Shown piece by piece: positions 36,344 through 45,496 of a stretch of 64,000 nucleotides of DNA; within the stretch, counting starts at the first letter, position 1, and each line of letters opens with the position of its first letter. Source of the stretch: Acestrorhynchus altus. Its lineage: Eukaryota; Chordata; Actinopteri; Characiformes; Acestrorhynchidae. The DNA is taken from positions 7,590,259 through 7,654,258 of the forward strand of contig CM067514.1 in NCBI GenBank assembly GCA_034509495.1. Direction: 5' to 3'. The notes beneath the pieces are model-generated. The model saw only the letters and a program-made list of their open reading frames with translations. It was not told where the DNA came from and made no database searches. A program made the position numbers and the translations under genes.

Positions 36344-36545
36344 GTGATGCACCAACATTTTAAAAATCATAACCAAGACCAAACAAAACATTTGGTCAAA
36401 GGCTGAATACTGTCCCCATCTTTCTGCAGGTTCATACTGGTTGTGACTGGATTATGTCATCAGGAACATTGTATGGTATGAATAATTTCCGCAAATCTTT
36501 CAGCATAAAATATTGATCACCAAATATTCAGTGCATCCCTAGGTA
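36344..36545. mobile_element. hAT-like MITE
   Basis: Terminal words 'ctagtgatgcacc' (left) and 'agtgcatccctagg' (right) are inverted copies with few mismatches. The interior 'ccaagaccaaacaaaacatt' matches a common teleost hAT MITE from memory. About 200 bp and non-coding. Confidence 0.65.
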
Positions 36546-37757
36546 TAACACTCATGCATGCTTTGCTTTTTTGTTTATTTCAGATTTAGTGTGCTTTCAA
36601 AAAACATTTAATTTAATGTGCTTCAAAATATATTTTTAATTAATTTGTTTTTTCTTTCAAAGGGAAAAACAAACTTGTTTCTGCTTACTTCTTTGAACCC
36701 GCAAATGAAGATTGGATTGCCATTTACATACATGCGAATTCTGCTCATTAAACACTGTGGACCATGATGCTTTCTAATTCTACCACCATGAAATTCTTCA
36801 TTAAAGAGCAAGGCAGTGCTTGGTTATTTGTTATACTTTAATTTGAAAGTTCAACTTCAAAAGTTCAATTTTTAATTTCAGACAGGAGCTGTGAAATATA
36901 TTTCAAAAAGTATAAATAGGAAAACTAACTTTTAATCACTGAACTGTTTGAAATTGTTCTTCAAAGAATGTATGCTGTATTATGCTTTCATGATGATCCA
37001 ATTTCCTGTTCTATGTTCCTATTGCTGGTCTATGTATGGTCAATCTATCTATGAATATTACTGAAATTTCCCTGGTTAAATAAAACCAAACAACCAAACA
37101 AAGATACAAGTGAGGGACATTTATTCAAGGACAGCAGCAGATTAAATGTGATGTACCATCCCTAAAGGGAAAGGTTTTTCAACATTATTGGCTACCCTAT
37201 AAAGTTCAAGATTGCTTCTTAAATGTCACTACTAATCACTAGTCTTCATCCTCAGTGAAACAATGAACAACCAGAAACCAGGTCATATGTTTTCTTAAGG
37301 AAAGCACTTTAATAAGTCAACTGATTATCAACATCCACTTGGCAAGCTGTGAGACACTGACTTTAAACAAATTATATCAACAATAAAATGTTATTATACT
37401 AAACTTTATTCAAATGTTGTAAAATCTATCTCGGATAAAGCCCATGGTTAACACTGTTTTCATATTTCATTATGCCACTCTCATTCATTGATATGTAATA
37501 CAGTATATAGTTTATATAAATAACCTTAATCTTAATACATTTGTAAAGGCATTATTTTTTTAATCAAACTTTCAAAAACAGTAATCATACTGGGCATTAT
37601 ATTACATCTTTCAACTCGGTTTACTTTAGTCTATGCTCTGAATATTTACTAACTTAGCAGAAAGTCTCATGAAAAGCACCAACGGAAATTTATGTGTCAA
37701 ATCACAGTAGATCAGGCATTTGTTAAACATGTTTGATGATTTGTTTGCTGCAGAAAG

Positions 37758-37808
<51 letters not shown>

Positions 37809-37964
37809 AGGAAAAGCATCAGTCAGCTAACATCTGGTCACATGTAACAGTGAGGAGTAATACAGAGGAACAGGCTCTGTGGGTTTTACAGTTCCACAAC
37901 GCAAGTCAGTGAGACAAACGTCAGGCACTGAATGTACTTACTTTCTTACTGTGAAACTGTAGTT
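36546..37964. other. intergenic with (AG)n at 37766-37804
   Basis: AT-rich, with one dinucleotide AG run. No gene recognised. Confidence 0.45.
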
Positions 37965-38590
37965 TCTCACTCCTGTTTCTCTGCATACATTGTTTGCCTC
38001 CTTTCACCCAGTTCTTCAATGTTTAGGACCCCACAGGACCACCACAGATTTTGTGGTTGGTGGGTCATGTTCAGCTTTGCAGTGACACTGATATAGTGGT
38101 GGTGTGAGTCTGTGTTGCACTGGAGTCTATCAGACACAGCAGTGCTGCTGGAGTGTTTAAACCCCTCAGAGTCACTGCTGGACTGAGAACAGTCCACCAA
38201 CCAGAAATATCCAGCCAACAGCATCCTGTGGGCAGCGTCCTGTGAGCAATGATGAAGGACTAGAGGACGTCACACAAACTGCAGCAGCAGACTCTCTGAC
38301 TTTACATCTACAAAGTTGACCGACTACGTAGGAGTGGATATTAAGGGGACAGTGTTTAAAAACTCAAGCAACTGCTGTATCTGATCCACTCACACCCACA
38401 TAATACCTGCACTGTGGTGGTCCTGACTATTGAAGATAAGGGTGAAAGGAGGCTAACAAAGTCTGCAGAGAAACAGATGGCAGTCTGTAATTATGAACTA
38501 CAAAGAAGCTCCTGTGTGATAAGAGGAGCTGATAGAATGGAGAGTGACTATAGAAACAAGGTGGTTATGATGTAATGGTTTAAGTCTGTG
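37965..38590. mobile_element. family A MITE (Tc1-related)
   Basis: A near full-length copy of the family also at 18625 and 40470. Left-half blocks ('cagacacagcagtgctgctg') recur in inverted form in the right half ('ctgtatctgatccactcaca'), so it can fold back on itself. It ends near 'ggtggttatgatgtaatg'. Non-coding. Confidence 0.7.
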
Positions 38591-38779
38591 TCCTAAAAGT
38601 GTGATGCTCGCTCAACCAAGGACATATGACTCATTTCGAACTTTGTTTTGGAGGCTGATTGACACGTGCGCATGTACTTGTTTGGTCTCGGCTTAACGAT
38701 GGTTCCTATTTTTCAACAATACTTGAGTGATGTGAATTAAAAGGCTTAGAAGAAACTGTATATGCTGCCAAAGGTTCTT

Positions 38780-39003
38780 CAAAAAAATATTGAGCAAAGG
38801 CTGTGAACACGTTATATTTTTGTGTTTTTATTCTTAATACATTTCCAAATATTTCATACATACTTTTCTCACTTTGTCATCATGGGGTTTTTAAATGCAG
38901 AATTTTGAGGGGGAAAACTATTTAATCCATTTTGGAATAAGGCTGTAACATCAAATGTGCAAAAAAGTGAAGCGATGTGAATACTTTCTGGATGCACTGT
39001 ATA
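38780..39003 (+). mobile_element. Tc1-like transposon 3' end
   Basis: The end 'gtgaatactttctggatgca' followed by 'ctgta', with 'aatccattttggaataaggc' just before, matches the right terminus of a common teleost Tc1-like element from memory. Only the non-coding 3' part is present. Confidence 0.6.
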
Positions 39004-39770
39004 AACATTCCAAACACCAATGACTTCTACAGCTTCAGAGAGGAGCGATTCTTTTTGATGCTTTTGCCTGAATCATCACAATTTCCATCTTTACCCTCAG
39101 GTTCTCTAAATTTCTAGTCGAAACCCGAAACTTCTATGTCATTATAGATGTTTGCATAGTTATAGATGTTCGACCCGTCAGTGCTCTCTTGCCCCGTGCC
39201 TGTAAAGTCTTAATAAAACAACACTTTATTGCTGTGGAAGAAGGCTGTGGATAACATCACTACTCCAATTGCCAACCATACCTTTACCTTCCAGTACTTC
39301 TTGTGTGGTTCTTGCAAAGATACTGTATTTTTCTTATGTAATGTGACTACTCAGGTTTAAAATAACAGTAAACTGACTAGAAATGCAAAACCCACAGATG
39401 CTTGATAAAGTCTGAAGAAGGGGGCAAGGTGATCCTATACTGTAGAGGTTTTATAGAAACTAATTTTAGTGCATCATTAAACTAAATCATAGTAGTATAT
39501 TATACTCAATATCAAACATTATTTATACATAGTACCCCACCTCCCAAAAAATAAGAAAAAAAAAAATAAGAAAACACACATACATACATACAGACCATCA
39601 CATTTAGAGAACTTTGCCACTCCTACTGAAAGTCTTCGCTGTGGTCTTGGTGAACTGAAAGAACAAAGAAAATGCTGTGTTTGCTTGCTGCATTACCAGA
39701 TTGCAGCCAGTTGAAATAAATTCAGGCTTCAACATTATCAACTGAGTTCAATATCAGTAACACACCTTCA
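39004..39770. other. hsbp1 downstream / 3' UTR region
   Basis: Directly 3' of hsbp1 on the minus strand, so part of it is likely 3' UTR. No clear AATAAA was assigned. A second donor-like GTGTGT follows the stop codon, so the UTR might be spliced. Confidence 0.35.
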
Positions 39771-41738
39771 TCAAGCTGTTCCTGATGCGTCACTGACTTT
39801 GTTCTCCCCCTCAAACTCCTCCACTCCTGCCTGAGTCATGAGGTCAGAGATGTTCTTCTCCAGGTCATCGATTCTCGTACTCATCTCATCGAGTGCAAGG
39901 ATTAAGGAGAATCCAATAAAATATTCAACCACAGAAAATAAATCAACTTTTGGCAGCAAATGTGCAGATCTATCTGACCAGTTACTTTGTATAACAGGTC
40001 AAACAAATAAAAACAGAGCCGACAGCATCTACATGTACATATGTTCTGGTTTTTGGCAAAACAAATAAATACAGTAAGGCTGTCCTAATTTTTTTCACAT
40101 TATATAATGTATTATATATTGCTATTCAGTAATATTTTTGTCCATATTGCCAAGTAAAACATTTTGATATGTTTAAAAAAAAGATTTAATTTAACAATTT
40201 TTTTTTATATTTTATAATAAGTATTTTTCAGCTTGATCCAAAACAAAGAACAGGAGGGTTACCCCAACTGCTTGCTACTATTACTATTAAGACCACCATC
40301 AAACCATCACTACCTCACTAAACCTCAGTATTACAGTAAACATGGTGGTTTAGTGTCTCTCTATCAATAATCCATAAGTAGACTGACCAGAGGAGGATGG
40401 GTGATCCCTTGTGAGTGTGGTTCCTACCCAGGTTTTTTCCTCCAGCTCTGAGGGAGTTTCTCCTTGCCACTGTCACAGCAGTGCTGCTGGAGTGTTTAAA
40501 CCCCACTGTGTCACTGCTGGACTGAGTGAACCTGAAATGCAGCTAACAGCATCCTGTGGGCAGTGTTGTGTGAGCACTGACGAAGGACTACGGGATGACC
40601 AATGAAAACTGCAACAAGAAATGAGGTGGAGCAACTAGGTAGGACAGTCTAATAGAGTGCACAGTGATTGGACACAGTGTTCAAACACTCCAGCAGCACT
40701 GCTGTGTCTGATCCACTCATACCAGCGTAACACCACCACCATAATCAGTGTCACTGCAGACCCACTGTGTTATGCACACATGGGAATTAGACCTCCGCAT
40801 TTTACCCATCCACACACACAGTGATAGACACATACACACTAGAGAATTCACACACCAGGGAGCAGTGAGCACACAGGTGCTCACACGGGCAGTCCTATCC
40901 TCTGTGCCCGGGGAGCAGCTGGGGAGTTCAGTGCTTTGCTCAAGAGCACTTCAGTCATGTCCTGCCATAACCGACGACCTTCCAATCACAAGGCTGGTTC
41001 CCTAACCATTGGACCATGGCTGCTCCACATGATTCTATACCCACATAATACCTGGTCTTCTGGGGTCCTGACCATTGACGAACAGCGTGAAAGGAGGCAA
41101 ACAAAAGATCCAGAGAAACGGACAGATTACAGACTGTAATTATAGAATTACAAAGGAACTGATAAATGGACAATGAATGCAGAAACAAGGTGGTGGTCAG
41201 AATGTTATGCTTTAAGTTTGTGTCCTGAAAGTCCCGAAAGTCATTTCTAACTTTTTATTGTAAAGGCTAATCAATCACTTCATGGGTTTAGGTTTAAATT
41301 TTACAATACAAGTTGTAAAAAGCTCCAAGCAAACAAATTTGATTTGCTTTAATAAAGGGTCAAACAGTAATCCTGATGGTATGATATTAGGCCATAAATA
41401 TGAGACTATAGGTCTTGAAAATACACTAAGGGTTTTAAGAAGTCGCTCTCTCTCGTACACTCGGCATCCTGCACAACTTGTCCTAACTGAAGTCCAGTAT
41501 GCCATCAGAAGCAATGCTGACCATTGTGTTATTCACTACTAACCCTAATTTATTTGGAGCAGATATCTGGTATACCAGTCCAAAACTCTCTCCAGAGAAC
41601 ACAAATCGATCATCAGCTCAATCAGGGAAGGATATTCCTTCCGATGATCTGGTCAGACATGGTCTGGAACTTGTCCTGCATCTGCTGCAGCAAGGTCTGC
41701 ACCTGAGGAGAGGGAGAGAGAGAGACAGAAAAAGAGAA

Positions 41739-41778
<40 letters not shown>

Positions 41779-42517
41779 TGTGAAGTCCGTTTCGAGGACA
41801 GGCTCATAACACAGTACAGTTTACAGTCACGAACAGGCACCACTCCCCCTGACTGTGTGGGTGTTGGGGGTCGCTGCTTCCTGCCTGCAGCAGAGGGTCG
41901 ATGGAAGCAGTGTGGAGTCATGGCACGCGCCCACGCGCACAGCTGAAACCATGGAAACGAGGTATTTTGAGCGAACAAACAGAAGCCAGTCTAAAAAACG
42001 GAGCGCACTCCATGGCAACTGGAATGTCACCCACTTCATCCGGTAACCAAGGAACGGCTCCCAACATCCAAACAATCAGACCTCCGGTGTCCTGCCGACT
42101 TGCGCTACCCGCCGAGAAGTGCTACTCGGCGACTGCGCGCATGCGCAGACCCACTGTTCGTAATGTTTCTGTTGTTTTTAGGAGAATACTGTTTCACAGC
42201 CTCAGTCTTCACATGGTGTTGTCATTAACTTTGCCAAGTCTTCCGAAGCAAAAGCTCGTATCTCCCCAATCACGCGTCTAATACATTTCTGTCTGTTCAT
42301 TATTATTAGTTAATTTTATTACACTGTGCTGAGGTCTGTGTCAATAGCCCGCGTTAACACAGTTAAACAACAAAACCCTGGCTTACACAGCTTGTTATAT
42401 AAGCGAATTGAAGTCGCTGTCCTGATTAAAGTGGTAATTTAAAGCAGCGGACACACTGACTGATAAACTCACCACCACCGTCAGGTCCTGCGCTGATTTG
42501 GGCTCCGTGTCAGACAT
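39771..42517 (-). CDS. hsbp1: heat shock factor-binding protein 1
   Basis: Small coiled-coil protein that binds the trimerisation region of heat-shock factor 1 in the nucleus and dampens its activity. Exons 42517-42473, 41702-41636 and 39892-39771 sum to 234 nt, 77 residues plus stop; human HSBP1 has 76. Exon 1 gives MSDTEPKSAQDLTVV, exon 2 VQTLLQQMQDKFQTMSDQ then IIGR, exon 3 DEMSTRIDDLEKNISDLMTQ then AGVEE. The heptad pattern of the coiled coil spans about residues 15-60. The first intron is GT-AG; the second has AT-AC ends and U12-type signals. The tail (EFEGENKVSDASGTA) is the most divergent part. Fish often carry two hsbp1 paralogues and I cannot tell a from b. Confidence 0.95.
40385..40475 (-). 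repeat. dispersed repeat fragment in hsbp1 intron
   Basis: 'gaggaggatgggtgatccct' through 'gggagtttctccttgccact' is related to 13195-13372 and, inverted, to 28626-28870. It adjoins the family A MITE. Confidence 0.6.
40470..41215. mobile_element. family A MITE inside hsbp1 U12 intron
   Basis: Shares 'agtgctgctggagtgtttaa', 'ctgatccactcataccag' and the right-end block 'aaacaaggtggtggtcagaa' plus 'tgttatgc' with the other copies. An unrelated stretch (40765-41030) with 'gggaattagacctccgcatt' appears inserted in the middle. Non-coding. Confidence 0.7.
41707..41776. repeat. (AG)n microsatellite, hsbp1 intron 1
   Basis: An imperfect then perfect AG run, directly upstream (minus strand) of the hsbp1 exon 2 acceptor. 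Confidence 0.95.
41990..42160. promoter_or_regulatory. CpG-rich intronic module with NRF1 site
   Basis: Within hsbp1 intron 1, CGCGCATGCGCA at 42136-42147 matches the NRF1 consensus YGCGCAYGCGCR exactly. Nearby 'catggcaac' and 'ggtaaccaaggaac' words resemble half-sites for RFX-type factors. It probably contributes to hsbp1 transcription, or marks an alternative start. Confidence 0.5.
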
Positions 42518-42680
42518 GGTTTAAAGCTCAGTTCAGTGAACAGACCGGGTTTATAGACTGTCTGTCTCAGCTACGTTAATGACTGCCTGCCCACACACAG
42601 CTGGCCGACAGCACCAGGGAAGGGACGCTGTGATTGGTCGCTGGTGGACGGCACGTTGCCACATCGCCACCTAGCGACAT
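42518..42680 (-). promoter_or_regulatory. hsbp1: hsbp1 proximal promoter / 5' UTR
   Basis: Immediately upstream of the hsbp1 ATG. A CCAAT box (minus strand; plus-strand ATTGG at 42633-42637) lies about 116 bases before the start codon. The transcription start is unknown. Confidence 0.5.
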
Positions 42681-42730
42681 GGAGGACCTTTGTTTGGAAG
42701 CCACTTGTAAAAAAAATTTAAATTAAAAAA

Positions 42731-42754
42731 TGAATAATAATAATAATAATAATA

Positions 42755-42818
<64 letters not shown>
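42731..42818. repeat. (AAT)n then (TA)n microsatellite
   Basis: An AAT run followed by about 70 bp of TA repeat between hsbp1 and atxn1l. Confidence 0.95.
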
Positions 42819-42819
<1 letters not shown>

Positions 42820-43079
42820 AACTTTGATTCAGAACTCCCTAACGTGATGGATGTAGCAAAATGATCTCCTCTTTCTTATTCTAGACCTCAGCTATTAATT
42901 GATGTTATTGATTTGATCGGATTCTATTTGATTTGACCTGTCATTTGCTGGCCACCACAGCTGTAACAGACTGTAGATGGCTATTGACAGTTTTTGCTTC
43001 CCCAGGCTCTCAGTTATTGATCTGGAGAATCTGCTACAAAGTGACTCTCCAGATGTCCTCTACTGTTCTTCACACTCAC

Positions 43080-43167
43080 TCTCCACTTTCCCCATCCTTC
43101 CTCCCCCTCTCCATCTCTCTTTTTGTGTCTGCAGTCTCAGGAGGCTCAGGTGCTAAAGGCTCTGGCN

Positions 43168-43222
<55 letters not shown>

Positions 43223-43346
43223 TTTAATATTTTTTATTTTTTTTATGTTTTATTGTATTGTATTGTATTTTTCTGTTGTAATGTTTCTGTGCTTTGGCAA
43301 CATTGTTAAAAGAACAGTCATGCCAATAAAGAAAACAAATTGACAT

Positions 43347-43399
<53 letters not shown>

Positions 43400-43400
43400 A
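43080..43400. repeat. polypyrimidine tract, ambiguous base and two (GA)n runs
   Basis: A pyrimidine-rich tract ends in an AG at about 43136. A single N stands at 43167, followed by (GA)n runs at 43168-43217 and 43354-43396 separated by AT-rich sequence. The N suggests a patched assembly join. Confidence 0.85.
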
Positions 43401-43479
43401 CTGACTCACTGACTGTCTGTCTGTCTGTGTGTGTGTGTCTTCACTGTGTGTGGATTAGTGTTCAGGTCAGAAGCCGGAG

Positions 43480-43960
43480 ACCCCCTTTTGGACTTTCCCT
43501 TAATCACCCGCTTTTGTAGACTCCTATATCATTGTGAACCGTGACTTCTGGTTTAGATGGCGGTGCTCCGGTCCATCCGTATTACTTACAGATCTGTGAA
43601 TCTGCGGCTCCCCCGAGCTCAGCCTTGCTGCTTTGACGTCATCTGCGGGCGCCGCTGGGGTTTCGGCCGCTGGCCTCTGAAATGGGCTCAAATCAGCCGC
43701 CCTGATTTCGCCTCTGATTTACTGCATATGGACTCTGCCAGATCATAACGGCGGACCGCGGGCCGCACGATGACATGCGGGGGTGAGTGAGAGTGTAGGA
43801 GGCCGCGGCGGTTAAACGGCTATGCGACAGTTAGAGAGTCAGTTAGCCGTGTTAGCAGCGGGTGGCTAACTTCACGGCTCGCGCGGATCCCCCGTTAATG
43901 TCCAGGCAGGGAAACGTTCACTGGCCTTTACGGTTTCCATTCAGGCTTCGTGTGTTTGTA
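43480..43960 (+). promoter_or_regulatory. atxn1l: atxn1l CpG-rich promoter and 5' UTR exon
   Basis: CpG-dense region with a clean plus-strand donor (GGGG|GTGAGTGAG) at about 43791/43792, giving a non-coding first exon. The start of transcription is not determined. An ATG at 43557 opens a 63-codon frame inside this exon, ending at 43748, which would act as an upstream ORF. Distance to the atxn1l ATG is ~1.7 kb, so at least one 5' UTR intron is expected. Confidence 0.6.
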
Positions 43961-44057
43961 GTGTAGATGTTTAGGGAGAAAATGTGAGTTTCCGTTTGTA
44001 ACTCAGAGGAGTTCGAGAGGAGGATCGTGTTTTTTCGTGTTTATGATCGATAGTGAA

Positions 44058-44210
44058 CGAAAATCCGGGTCCAGAATATGAAACTACGCTCCGGGTTTTC
44101 GCTCCGACCGACAGGGCGGCTGCTTTAATGCGCAGGCGCAGCTGAGCCGCTCAAGCTGTCGGAGTAAAAACCGTGAACGGAGTTTCATATTCTGGACCCG
44201 GGTTTTGCTT
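44058..44210. repeat. palindromic element with NRF1-like core, copy 2
   Basis: Arms 44065-44085 and 44181-44201 are perfectly complementary over 21 bp (key sequence ccgggtccagaatatg). Weaker pairing extends on both sides. The core TGCGCAGGCGCA is at 44129-44140. It is related to 6949-7099, and 'gcgcaggcgcag' and 'ctccgaccgac' are shared. It lies in the presumed first intron of atxn1l, about 270 bases after the donor. Confidence 0.8.
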
Positions 44211-44606
44211 CTCTGAACGTTTTAGGTTTCCTGTGCCATCTTGCTGACTTGCTTCGACTCTTTCCCCTTCTTCTAAGTCCTGACGCAGGGGTTGTTTTCA
44301 GGACGTTACAGTCAATCTTTTGCACTTTACAGTCATTTTACATCTGAGATGAGCCTCATGGGCATGTTTTCTGAATGATGTGCACCCCTGTGCTCTACAT
44401 TAAACTTATATAGTGCTGTAGGTGTGCATGTCTTCAAGGTAGTGTCCTGGTATAACCTGCCCACCTATATCTCCTCATTTATGCTCTGATGCAGCTGAAT
44501 AAAGACCATTGCACAAGCTTATCTGACACTGTGTAATGTTTAACATAAGTAACACATTTCCCAACTGCTTCTGAGAATGAATAAACCGCCTGTAGTACTG
44601 TACACA

Positions 44607-44930
44607 ATCCCAGAGGTCCACGTGCACCAAGCCTCTGTCCACGCTTAATGCTACAATTTGGGTTACAGGGGTTGTAGTGCAACATTCCCGTCCATATTAT
44701 TTACAGATCTGTGAACCTGCACTGTGTAGCCCTCCCAGCTCAGCCCTGCTGAGCCGAATCCAGGAGGTCCGTGTGCACCAAGCCTCTGGCCAGTTCATGC
44801 TTGATGCTTTTTCCTTCTCTTGATTCAATCAGGATCGCAGGGATTTCCACTGTAGAGCAACATTCCCATCCATAAAATTTACAGATCTGTGGATCTGCAC
44901 TGTACACCTTTCCCAGACTGTCCTGACGTT
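44607..44930 (+). repeat. tandem duplication derived from atxn1l exon 1 sequence
   Basis: Two units share 'gaggtcc(a/g)(c/t)gtgcaccaag', then 'ttacagatctgtg(a/g)a', at a spacing of about 150-180 bp. The 'ttacagatctgtgaa...ctgc' part also occurs inside the atxn1l first exon (43584-43604), so a piece of the exon region was copied into the intron. Confidence 0.7.
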
Positions 44931-45496
44931 CATCAAACATTCATCATCAAACATTCATCATCAAACACTACTAGTTTTTCTTGCTTAACATTTTTTTTCT
45001 CATAAATATATCTAGGGATCGCAAAACAGTGCGACAGGCCACCACAGTTATACAGAGCTGTAATATTTGAGGTCCAAATTCTTTTGTTGCTGTTTGCAGC
45101 ACCATCTCACTGTGGTGTAGTAGTGCTTGTACTTGTGACAAAAAGCACAGTAAATATAGCCTGACACTAGATGGTTATCTAAAGGCTTTCAATCAATTGC
45201 GATGGTCTGGTTTTAATGTAATTGCATGAGAATGTTTCTGTGTGTATTTGTGAGAAAAAGCCATTAAGGAACTAGATTGCTGCAGCCATTATCATAAACA
45301 TGACTTAATAAACCATTTATAGGCTTTTGTTGGTGGGTAACCTAGATCTGACAGTCACAACATGTGTGCATGTTTAGGTAATGCGATGGAAGAGGTCAGC
45401 AGGCGGTTCTCAGTGCTGATTACAGTGGTGCTGTCTCTGCGGCTGTCGGGCCTTGACACTGCTCACTAACGTCACCCATACCTAGCCTGGACCGAC

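Larger units (their letters stand above)
39893..41635 (-). other. hsbp1: U12-type (AT-AC) intron of hsbp1
   Basis: The donor begins ATATCCTT at 41635, an exact minor-spliceosome 5' consensus. The acceptor ends GCAC at 39893, and a branch-site-like TCCTTAAT lies about ten bases before it. Only this AT-AC splice joins the exons to give GRIDEM; no usable GT donor occurs at the exon 2 end. The intron also holds a dispersed repeat and a family A MITE. Confidence 0.92.
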
